A stretch of 5,695 bases of DNA. Source: an uncultured bacterium (lineage in GTDB: Bacteria; Patescibacteriota; CALEFQ01). The notes below the pieces were generated by a model that made no database searches, was not told where the DNA came from, and worked only from the letters and a program-made list of their open reading frames with translations. The stretch covers positions 1-5,695 of the forward strand of contig CALEFQ010000021.1 of NCBI GenBank assembly GCA_937877125.1. Direction: 5' to 3'. Shown one piece after another: positions 1 to 4,377 of this stretch. Each line of letters opens with the position of its first letter. The first letter of the stretch is position 1. A program made the position numbers and the translations under genes.

Positions 1-3
1 GGG

Positions 4-21
4 GTTTTAGAAACCTAAAAC
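4..21. repeat. Perfect 7-bp inverted repeat at window start
   Basis: GTTTTAG (4-10) and CTAAAAC (15-21) are exact reverse complements around an AAAC loop. No T-run follows on the plus strand, so this is not a clear terminator. Its context lies outside the window. It may be the remains of an upstream gene end; the function is unknown. Confidence 0.4.
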
Positions 22-44
22 GTAAAAATAATACCAACTATTGG

Positions 45-63
45 CCGCCTTGAGGCGGTTTTT
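45..63 (+). terminator. Rho-independent terminator of an upstream gene
   Basis: CCGCC (45-49) pairs with GGCGG (54-58) around a TTGA loop, and TTTTT follows at once (59-63). This is a compact canonical intrinsic terminator. It probably ends a plus-strand gene lying before the window and insulates the DGR target gene, whose -35 box begins three bases later. Confidence 0.75.
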
Positions 64-65
64 GC

Positions 66-94
66 TTGACATAAACGCCAACTTGTGATACATT
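66..94 (+). promoter_or_regulatory. Strong sigma70-type promoter of the DGR target gene
   Basis: The -35 box TTGACA (66-71) is a perfect consensus. After a 17-bp spacer comes TACATT (89-94, four of six consensus bases), preceded by TG at 86-87, which makes an extended -10. The predicted transcription start is near 101, giving a leader of about 120 nt before the target gene. It is the best-formed promoter in the window, which suggests the target gene is well expressed. Confidence 0.75.
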
Positions 95-118
95 ACTGTG
101 TCGTGCCGTTTTTCCTCT

Positions 119-194
119 AGGCCTATTGAGTTTAAATAAGCCTGAAGGAAAACCGGCAAAAGGTCCGGTTCTCTCCGCTGGCACAGTGCCGCGG
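119..194 (+). promoter_or_regulatory. Structured 5' leader of the target gene
   Basis: Three successive hairpins can be drawn. The first is 119-127 with 135-143, with one C/A mismatch. The second is AACCGG (151-156) with CCGGTT (165-170). The third is CCGC+GGCA (175-183, one bulged T) with TGCC+GCGG (187-194). A tandem ATGGTGC (195-201 and 204-210) and the ribosome-binding site follow. No known riboswitch family is recognised. The leader may modulate translation or mRNA stability; that is inference. Confidence 0.4.
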
Positions 195-214
195 ATGGTG
201 CAAATGGTGCGAAA

Positions 215-219
215 GGAGG
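215..219 (+). promoter_or_regulatory. Shine-Dalgarno sequence of the target gene
   Basis: GGAGG (215-219, within AAAGGAGGG) is a near-perfect Shine-Dalgarno. It lies 3 nt before the ATG at 223 and 9 nt before the in-frame ATG at 229. The spacing favours initiation at 229, giving a protein two residues shorter. It is the clearest ribosome-binding site in the window; most other genes here have weak or no such site. Confidence 0.75.
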
Positions 220-222
220 GCG

Positions 223-1086
223 ATGACAATGAGAACATTGATCACGTCCGGTCAGCAAAAACAGTACAAACGGTTCGTCGAGGACGCCGCCGACAAGGCA
301 CTGGCCGAAGTCGGTCTCGACAAGGATGGACTCCAGAAGCTCATCGAGAACGGCGACGAATTCCAGGCGACGATCGTCGCAGCCGTCCGGGAGCTCTCAG
401 TGAGCAACCAGTTCGCCGACGAGGAAGTCGAGTCAAGCTACGCGTATCCCAATGGCTACAAGGTCAAGGGTGTCACGGAGCAGACCAACATCCTGCGTCA
501 GCTCTTCCCGGGCATCGGTTTCGCCGACGAGAAGATCGCTCAGCAGCCGCTTCCGCCCAACGCCGAGGGATGGTTCGCCATTCCGAAGTGGCATAGTCTC
601 GCGCCGACGTACGGCGAAGCGGTCGAGAAGGTTCTCGCGATGATCGCGTCGAAGCGGAAGTTCTACAACTACCGTGACGGCCAGCTCGGAGCGGAGTACC
701 TGCGTCAGCACGCCAAGACGGTGAAGATGTTCCAGAAGCTCGGTGACGAGCAGAAGGATTACGACATCCTTGTCGTTCCGGCTCAGTTCGGTCTGCGGCA
801 TCGCGGTCGCTCGGTTCGCCGGGCACGCGAGGTCTTCCTGGCCAACGAGTTCGGTCTCGGTGCCTTCGCCGTCGGCATCATGTTGCTGACCCACCCCGAA
901 CGGGAAGTCCAGTGGGAACAGCTCCACATCGATTGCGCAGGGGACGGATTCTCTCCGGACGCTGATGGCGATTTCTCGCGCGCTCCCTACTTCAGCTTCA
1001 ACGACGGCAAGCTCAAGTTCGACACGTGCTGGATGGTCATTGCTAATGGCAGCTACGGCTCGGCGTCCGCGTTCTTCCCGCAGTAG
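223..1086 (+). CDS. DGR target (variable) protein, CPR-type
   Basis: This 287-residue protein is the diversified product of the DGR. It has no signal peptide or membrane segment, so it is probably cytoplasmic. Residues 1-60 look helical and charged. Residues 115-240 hold a region I recognise from CPR DGR targets, with FGLRHRGRSVRRA at 189-201 and HPERE at 224-228, followed by HIDCAGD. The C-terminus (243-286) is encoded by VR and ends in the invariant-looking tail GSASAFFPQ. Relative to TR, residues 253, 258, 261, 262, 269, 272, 273, 276 and 277 are changed by adenine substitutions. Many DGR targets display variable residues on a C-type lectin fold; whether this one does is not visible from sequence. 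Codons are more GC-rich (AAG, GTC, CTC) than in avd or RT. The start at 223 or 229 is supported by GGAGG. The ligand is unknown. Confidence 0.93.
   Translation: MTMRTLITSGQQKQYKRFVEDAADKALAEVGLDKDGLQKLIENGDEFQATIVAAVRELSVSNQFADEEVESSYAYPNGYKVKGVTEQTNILRQLFPGIGFADEKIAQQPLPPNAEGWFAIPKWHSLAPTYGEAVEKVLAMIASKRKFYNYRDGQLGAEYLRQHAKTVKMFQKLGDEQKDYDILVVPAQFGLRHRGRSVRRAREVFLANEFGLGAFAVGIMLLTHPEREVQWEQLHIDCAGDGFSPDADGDFSRAPYFSFNDGKLKFDTCWMVIANGSYGSASAFFPQ
952..1080 (+). repeat. DGR variable repeat (VR)
   Basis: VR aligns without gaps to TR 1500-1628 at an offset of 548 bp. Of 129 positions 117 are identical. Eleven of the 12 differences are at TR adenines (7 to G, 3 to T, 1 to C). Their VR positions are 979, 980, 995, 1003, 1007, 1027, 1028, 1037, 1040, 1049 and 1052. 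The twelfth is C to G at 1035. The last 25 bp (1056-1080) contain no adenine and are identical in both copies, as expected for the initiation-of-mutagenic-homing segment. The repeat ends two codons before the target stop. Confidence 0.96.
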
Positions 1087-1153
1087 AGGTTGGAGGTTTG
1101 GATTCTTGGTCCTATTGAGGTTTTGATGTTTGGGCCTTGAGTCCGCGAGTTTT
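1087..1153 (+). other. GT-rich tract with two-tier G-quadruplex motif after VR
   Basis: Between the target stop and the terminator the plus strand is about three-quarters G+T. It begins with GGTTGGAGGTTTGG (1088-1101), a pattern of four GG runs with short loops that could fold as a two-quartet G-quadruplex. It lies 7 nt beyond the VR end. In the Bordetella phage DGR a hairpin/cruciform just downstream of VR aids target recognition; I see no such hairpin here. A role for this tract is conjecture. Confidence 0.4.
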
Positions 1154-1192
1154 GAGGGTTGTCCACACCATGGATAGCCCTCGTCTTTTTTT
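1154..1192 (+). terminator. Strong Rho-independent terminator after the target gene
   Basis: An 11-bp stem joins 1154-1164 (GAGGGTTGTCC) with 1172-1182 (GGATAGCCCTC), with two G-T wobbles and a 7-nt loop. After GTC comes a run of seven T (1186-1192). It should end the target mRNA about 100 nt after its stop codon and separate it from the TR transcript. Confidence 0.85.
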
Positions 1193-1220
1193 ATTTTTGA
1201 TTCTTTTGATCTGTTTGTAT

Positions 1221-1256
1221 GCTTAATTTCATGCTATACTTTCCTTGAAATTAGGC
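1221..1256 (+). promoter_or_regulatory. Promoter of the TR RNA inside an inverted repeat
   Basis: TGCTATACT (1232-1240) is an extended -10 element (TGn plus TATACT). The -35 is weak: the best candidate at about 17 bp is TGTTTG (1212-1217). A dyad surrounds the -10: TAATTTCA (1224-1231) and TGAAATTA (1246-1253) are exact reverse complements. It extends outward to 11 pairs (1221-1231 with 1246-1256) with one T-G pair. This placement suits a repressor operator controlling template RNA; it could also form a hairpin. The predicted transcription start is near 1247. Confidence 0.55.
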
Positions 1257-1261
1257 TAATG

Positions 1262-1457
1262 AACCTCGATCCAAGGATTGGGGTCGCCGAAATCTCTCGT
1301 CAAAAATAAACAACCAGAGTCTTGGTGACTAAGGTTACTAAGAGCGTGTTGTTTTGAGGAGATACTGCTTGCCCCGATCTGGTGCGGATTCCTGCTAAGG
1401 TGGGATGCCGCCAAATAAAATACAGGGTGAAGAGGATATAGTCCTGCCTCGGCGGGA
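1262..1457 (+). other. Potentially structured RNA upstream of TR, faintly group I intron-like
   Basis: This gene-free stretch has several complementary segments. AACCT (1262-1266) pairs with AGGTT (1332-1336). Between them, ACCAG (1313-1317) and TTGGT (1322-1326) form a hairpin. GACTA (1327-1331) can pair with TAGTC (1439-1443), making a pseudoknot. A hairpin of GCGG+ATTCC (1384-1392) with GGGAT+CCGC (1402-1411, one bulged G) and another, CCTGC (1444-1448) with GCGGG (1453-1457), complete it. GATATAGTCC (1435-1444) resembles the 3' strand of group I intron P7 (consensus AAGAUAUAGUCC). A convincing P4-P6 core and exon junctions are not seen, so this is only a candidate. Confidence 0.3.
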
Positions 1458-1499
1458 AGTAAACCTCGATACCCAGTGCCACAGAAGGATCGGGACAAT

Positions 1500-1628
1500 T
1501 CTCCGGACGCTGATGGCGATTTCTCGAACGCTCCCTACTTCAACTTCAACAACGACAAGCTCAAGTTCGACACGAACTGGATCGACAATGCTAATGACAA
1601 CTACGGCTCGGCGTCCGCGTTCTTCCCG
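1500..1628 (+). repeat. DGR template repeat (TR)
   Basis: This is the template copy of VR 952-1080. In the VR reading frame it carries eleven Asn/Asp codons (AAC, AAT or GAC at 1527, 1542, 1548, 1551, 1554, 1575, 1584, 1587, 1593, 1596, 1599). Nine of these differ in VR and two (1548, 1593) do not. AAY codons are the usual design for adenine mutagenesis because changes at the first two positions reach many amino acids without creating stops. The segment 1604-1628 lacks adenine and matches VR exactly. Similarity stops sharply at 1629. Confidence 0.96.
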
Positions 1629-1645
1629 AAGTCTCTCCTCTCCAA

Positions 1646-1671
1646 AAGCCCCTGCTATATAGCGGGGGCTT
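1646..1671. other. Stable hairpin between TR and the avd stop codon
   Basis: 1646-1656 pairs with 1661-1671 in 11 bp (AAGCCCCTGCT with AGCGGGGGCTT, one T-G pair) around an ATAT loop. It starts 17 nt after TR and ends 3 nt before the avd stop. On the minus strand it could terminate avd, but only a TT remains beyond the stem there. On the plus strand the T-run is 10 nt away. A terminator or a structural 3' element of the TR RNA are both possible. Confidence 0.55.
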
Positions 1672-1674
1672 AGG

Positions 1675-2025
1675 CTATATGTTTTTAGTTGCTCGTATCC
1701 AGCCGCCGAGCATCCGACCGATTTCGTCAACATCACACTCCAGCCGGATGTATTTTTTGTTGTCGATTGTTTTGACGTCCTTCATCAAGCGCAAGAAGAT
1801 GCGCAGAAGACTTAATTTGATACTAGCCTGTTTGAGTGCGGTTAGCTTGTCGCGTTGATAATTCTGGCTGGCTAGCAAGAGGGCTTCTAGCAACTCCAAT
1901 AAAATGTTTTCACTTTTTTGCCAAATCGTAAAGCGGTCTTGCTTGGCAGCAGTGCGACGGAAGCCATATAATGTACGATACAGTTCATAAGCTTTGTTGA
2001 AGATGGGGATGTCAAAGTCTTCCAT
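1675..2025 (-). CDS. avd: DGR accessory protein Avd (four-helix bundle family)
   Basis: This 116-residue protein matches the Avd / 23S-rRNA-intervening-sequence-like four-helix-bundle family in length and pattern. It has an IPIFNKAYELYRTLYGF opening helix (7-23), a FTIWQKSENILLELLEALLLA helix region (32-52), a third helix with LSLLRIFLRLMKD (72-84) and a final helix around DEIGRMLGGWIRATK (100-114). In characterised DGRs Avd forms a basic barrel-like oligomer that binds RT and the template RNA and is needed for cDNA synthesis. Here it lies between TR and RT on the opposite strand. Its only Met is the first residue, so the start is fixed. No Shine-Dalgarno is visible, and a weak minus-strand -10 (TATCAT, 2046-2041) would leave almost no leader, suggesting near-leaderless expression. 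Confidence 0.9.
   Translation of the reverse strand: MEDFDIPIFNKAYELYRTLYGFRRTAAKQDRFTIWQKSENILLELLEALLLASQNYQRDKLTALKQASIKLSLLRIFLRLMKDVKTIDNKKYIRLECDVDEIGRMLGGWIRATKNI
1943..1972 (+). promoter_or_regulatory. Promoter of the RT gene, inside avd on the opposite strand
   Basis: TTGGCA (1943-1948, five of six -35 bases), an 18-bp spacer and a perfect TATAAT (1967-1972) lie on the plus strand. The predicted start near 1979 gives RT a leader of about 50 nt. The site overlaps codons for roughly the 18th to 28th residues of Avd. It would let RT be expressed independently of the TR promoter and would oppose transcription of avd. Confidence 0.65.
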
Positions 2026-2027
2026 AA

Positions 2028-3083
2028 ATGAAACGATTTAATGATATTTTCGAGAAAATGGTTTCGCTAGAAAATCTCTTCGCGGCTTGGGACGCGTTTG
2101 CGTCTGACAAGAGAAAACGGCGGGATGTCCGTTGGTTTGAATGGCGACTAGAACAAAATATATTTAGTCTACATCGCGATCTACAGAGCCAGCGCTACCG
2201 GCACGGACCGTATTCCGGTTTCTATATTTCCGATCCCAAGCCGAGGCAAATCCATAAAGCGACTGTTCGGGATCGCATTGTTCACCATGCGGTATTTACG
2301 GTTCTGGAGTCAGTATTTGAGCCGACGTTTATTCCTACTTCCTTTTCGTGCCGCCGGGGCAAGGGGACGCATAGCGGTGTGACTGCGCTCGAGAAAAGTA
2401 TACGCCAAATCAGTCAAAACTACCATCGGCCTTGTTTTGTACTGAAATGCGATGTGAAGAAGTTTTTTGCGTCGGTTGGCCATGCCATACTGCTGGAAAT
2501 GGTTGGCCGGCGCGTAGGCGATGAACGGGCGATGTCGCTGATCAGAGAAATTGTCGAAAGTTATGATGCTAGCAGAAATTCCAAGGCGGGCGATACGTCA
2601 TCCGCCAGTCATGGTTTGCCCATCGGTAATTTGACTTCACAGCTATTTGCCAATATTTATCTCAATCAATTTGATCAATTTGTGAAACACCAGCTGAAAA
2701 TAAAGCATTATTTTCGCTACACTGACGATTTCATCATCGTGCATCGAGATGAGACATACTTACGCAATTTAATCCCGGCGCTCACTGATTTTCTGACGAT
2801 GCGTTTAAAACTGGCGCTTCACCCGGACAAAGTTTTCTTGAGGAAATGTCATCAGGGCGTGGATTTCTTGGGTTATGTTTTGCTGCCACACCACCGGCGC
2901 TTGCGCGCAAGGACTAAGCGGCGGATACTTAGGAAGCTTGATGCTCGCGTCCAAGAATTACATGCAGGAACAATTAGTTCAGTGCAATTTGAGCAATCAC
3001 TTCAGTCTTATTTAGGAGTATTGTCGCATGCGGACGAAGCTGAGTTTAGCCGGGATTTGAAAAACACCCTGTGGGTTAGATAA
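2028..3083 (+). CDS. DGR reverse transcriptase
   Basis: This 351-residue protein is a group II-intron-related reverse transcriptase of the DGR clade. It copies the TR RNA into adenine-mutagenised cDNA. The opening MKRFNDIFEKMVSLENL and the block HKATVRDRIVHHAVF (76-90) are typical of this family. FSCRRGKGTH lies at 106-115. The first catalytic Asp is in LKCDVKKFF (139-147, D142). The DGR-specific motif IGNLTSQ (199-205) replaces the QG motif of other RTs. YTDD (231-234) supplies the other two catalytic Asp. DFLGYVLLP (279-287) and a basic thumb region (291-303) follow. No maturase or endonuclease domain is present. The length is usual and all key residues are intact. The start codon is 2 bp from that of the divergent avd; no good Shine-Dalgarno is seen. 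Confidence 0.96.
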   Translation: MKRFNDIFEKMVSLENLFAAWDAFASDKRKRRDVRWFEWRLEQNIFSLHRDLQSQRYRHGPYSGFYISDPKPRQIHKATVRDRIVHHAVFTVLESVFEPTFIPTSFSCRRGKGTHSGVTALEKSIRQISQNYHRPCFVLKCDVKKFFASVGHAILLEMVGRRVGDERAMSLIREIVESYDASRNSKAGDTSSASHGLPIGNLTSQLFANIYLNQFDQFVKHQLKIKHYFRYTDDFIIVHRDETYLRNLIPALTDFLTMRLKLALHPDKVFLRKCHQGVDFLGYVLLPHHRRLRARTKRRILRKLDARVQELHAGTISSVQFEQSLQSYLGVLSHADEAEFSRDLKNTLWVR

Positions 3084-3087
3084 ATAC

Positions 3088-3120
3088 CATCATGTTTCGG
3101 TAAAACGATGTTTTAGTTTT
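3088..3120 (+). terminator. Probable terminator after RT
   Basis: CATC+GTTT (3088-3097, with AT bulged) pairs with AAAC+GATG (3103-3110), followed by TTTTAGTTTT. An alternative stem is TAAAAC (3101-3106) with GTTTTA (3110-3115). Either would give a modest intrinsic terminator 4-20 nt after the RT stop, ending the DGR. Confidence 0.55.
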
Positions 3121-3133
3121 CCCCTTTTGAAAA

Positions 3134-3162
3134 TTGAAGAATAATAGTTAAAATGTTATAAT
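3134..3162 (+). promoter_or_regulatory. Promoter of the map-ruvX-glycosyltransferase operon
   Basis: TTGAAG (3134-3139), a 17-bp spacer and a perfect TATAAT (3157-3162) with TG at 3154-3155 form an extended -10 promoter. The predicted start is near 3169, giving a leader of about 55-60 nt. A small stem AAGGG (3166-3170) with CCCTT (3177-3181) plus TTT sits at the start of the leader; it may be a second terminator for readthrough from RT. Confidence 0.65.
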
Positions 3163-3224
3163 TTTAAGGGAAAACACCCTTTTTCGGACTGCCGGAAAAG
3201 ATAGTTTTTGCTTAATTTAAAGCT

Positions 3225-3968
3225 TTGGGATTGATAAAAACAACCGAAGAAATCGCGAAAATGCGGGCCGGCGGGCGGATCTTGGCGGAAGTTTTAAATC
3301 TCGCGGCCGGAAAAATAAAGCCCGGTATCAAGACGAAGGATTTGGAGAATTTTGTGGAACAAGAATTGTCCAAACGCGGGGCCGAACCGGCTTTTAAAAA
3401 TTTTCAGGGATATCCGGCGGCGCTGTGCGTCTCGCTCAATGACCAGATTGTGCACGGCATTCCCGGCGAGCGCGCGATAAAAAAGGGAGACTTGATCAGT
3501 CTCGATCTCGGCGTCCGCTACCAGGGGATGTATACCGATGCCGCTCTTAGCCGGACTGTGGTTAAGGGTTCGCGCGAAGCGCAGTCATTGATTGAGATTA
3601 CGGCCAAGTCGCTGGAGGCGGCTATTGCCGAAGTCAAGCCGGGCAACACCCTAGGCGATATCGGCGCGGCGATAGAAAACCAGGCCCGCCGGGGCGGATT
3701 CAACGTAATTCGTGATTTAGTCGGTCACGGCGTCGGGCACCGAGTGCACGAAGAACCCCAAATACCTAATTTCGGTCACCCCGGACAGGGGATGAAGCTA
3801 AAGCCGGGAATGACTCTAGCGATTGAGCCGATGCTGACTAGTGGTCGGCCGGAAATTAAATGCCTGGCCGATGGCTGGACTTATGTCACGGCCGACGGTT
3901 CGCTGAATGCCCATTTTGAACATACTGTCTTGGTCACTCCGAACGGCCGCGAGATCTTAACTGACTAA
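3225..3968 (+). CDS. map: Type I methionine aminopeptidase
   Basis: This enzyme removes the initiator methionine from nascent proteins in the cytoplasm. The 247-residue length is usual for the single-domain bacterial form. All five metal ligands expected from E. coli MetAP can be placed: D94 (ISLDLG), D105 (MYTDAA), H168 (LVGHGVGH), E201 (AIEPML) and E232 (HFEHTV). The substrate-contacting His residues are H77 (IVHGIP) and H175 (VHEEP). The gene opens with TTG at 3225. A second in-frame TTG at 3231 would give MIKTTEEI, closer to the usual family start, so the true start may be 3231. No good Shine-Dalgarno is present. It is the first gene after the DGR and probably heads an operon with ruvX, 10 nt downstream. 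Confidence 0.97.
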   Translation: MGLIKTTEEIAKMRAGGRILAEVLNLAAGKIKPGIKTKDLENFVEQELSKRGAEPAFKNFQGYPAALCVSLNDQIVHGIPGERAIKKGDLISLDLGVRYQGMYTDAALSRTVVKGSREAQSLIEITAKSLEAAIAEVKPGNTLGDIGAAIENQARRGGFNVIRDLVGHGVGHRVHEEPQIPNFGHPGQGMKLKPGMTLAIEPMLTSGRPEIKCLADGWTYVTADGSLNAHFEHTVLVTPNGREILTD

Positions 3969-3978
3969 TTTGTCCGCC

Positions 3979-4377
3979 ATGCGTATCCTGGGAATAGACT
4001 ACGGTGAAAAAAATATCGGCCTGGCTACCGCGGAAAGCGAGACCAAAATTTCTTTGGGTCGGGCTCCGCTGCGGCGCCGCACTGATGAACAGCTGATTAG
4101 TGATCTGCAGCGATTGATCCTGGATGAAGATATTACCGAGATTGTAGTCGGTTGGCCGCGTTCCTTGCGGGGTACTGATGAAGCGGCGGCCCGGCGCGTC
4201 AAGGTCTTTTCCGAGCAGTTGGCGGCCGCGACCAAGCGTCCCGTGTATTTCATGGATGAACGTCTCAGCACCCAGGCGGCCCAGCGCTTGAAGAAAGAAA
4301 ATTCCCAAGCCTCGATTGATTCCTTGAGCGCCCAAATAATTTTACAAACTTACCTTGATTCCCTAGTAAAAAAATAA
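3979..4377 (+). CDS. ruvX: RuvX/YqgF family nuclease (putative Holliday-junction resolvase, pre-16S rRNA nuclease)
   Basis: The 132-residue protein has an RNase H-like fold. The family functions in 5' processing of pre-16S rRNA and has been proposed as a Holliday-junction resolvase. Motifs in order: MRILGIDYGEKNIGLA (1-16, catalytic D7), VVGWPRSLRGT (56-66), FMDERLST (91-98, acidic D93/E94) and IDSLSAQIILQTYLDS (113-128, D114). All three acidic positions are present. The start at ATG 3979 is chosen because family members begin MRILGIDYG; an upstream in-frame TTG at 3970 would add three residues and lacks support. It lies 10 nt after map, and its stop codon TAA shares its last base with the ATG of the next gene, indicating translational coupling. 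Confidence 0.92.
   Translation: MRILGIDYGEKNIGLATAESETKISLGRAPLRRRTDEQLISDLQRLILDEDITEIVVGWPRSLRGTDEAAARRVKVFSEQLAAATKRPVYFMDERLSTQAAQRLKKENSQASIDSLSAQIILQTYLDSLVKK

Larger units (their letters stand above)
1247..1671 (+). ncRNA. DGR template RNA (TR transcript)
   Basis: The interval between the TR promoter and the hairpin after TR holds no credible gene; its short open frames are shadows of TR. DGRs transcribe TR as a non-coding RNA that Avd and RT use as template. Here that RNA would hold about 250 nt of 5' sequence with potential secondary structure, TR itself (1500-1628) and a GC-rich 3' hairpin (1646-1671). The start is set by the predicted promoter. The 3' end is a guess, since RNA from this strand could run on, antisense to avd, into RT. 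Confidence 0.6.
66..3120. mobile_element. Diversity-generating retroelement cassette (target with VR, TR RNA, avd, RT)
   Basis: All parts of a DGR are present in order: target gene with a 3'-terminal VR (952-1080), intervening terminator and promoter, TR (1500-1628), avd on the minus strand (1675-2025) and a DGR-type reverse transcriptase (2028-3083). VR/TR mismatches fall almost only at TR adenines, which defines this class of element. No integrase, terminal repeats or target-site duplication are visible, so it is a resident diversification system and not a self-moving element as seen here. The outer limits given are the first promoter and the terminator after RT; the functional limits are inferred. 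Confidence 0.95.

Noticed and set aside
126..596. Plus-strand open frame of 156 codons overlapping the start of the target gene
   Set aside because: Arg/Gly-rich shadow of the GC-rich target gene in another frame; the target frame has the Shine-Dalgarno and family features.
433..927. Minus-strand open frame of 164 codons within the target gene
   Set aside because: Antisense shadow caused by high GC content; no recognisable domain or start signal.
122..1119. CCTATTGAG present in the target leader (122-130) and after the target stop (1111-1119)
   Set aside because: A 9-bp match is expected by chance many times in a window of this size, and no other flanking similarity supports a mobile cassette boundary.
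1386..1400. GATTCCTGCTAAGG resembling the group I intron Q element
   Set aside because: It lies after the proposed P7 5' strand (1327-1331), out of the canonical P-Q-R-S order, and no R-like strand lies between it and 1435.
1405..1673. Two plus-strand open frames (1405-1662 and 1476-1673) covering TR
   Set aside because: They are frames through the template repeat. One reproduces the VR frame with GTG as start, the other is low-complexity Ser/Thr/Arg. Neither has a ribosome-binding site. TR acts as RNA.
1..3224. CRISPR array, tRNA, attachment site or IS ends around the DGR
   Set aside because: No regularly spaced repeats, no tRNA cloverleaf and no transposase or terminal inverted repeats with target duplication were found on either strand.
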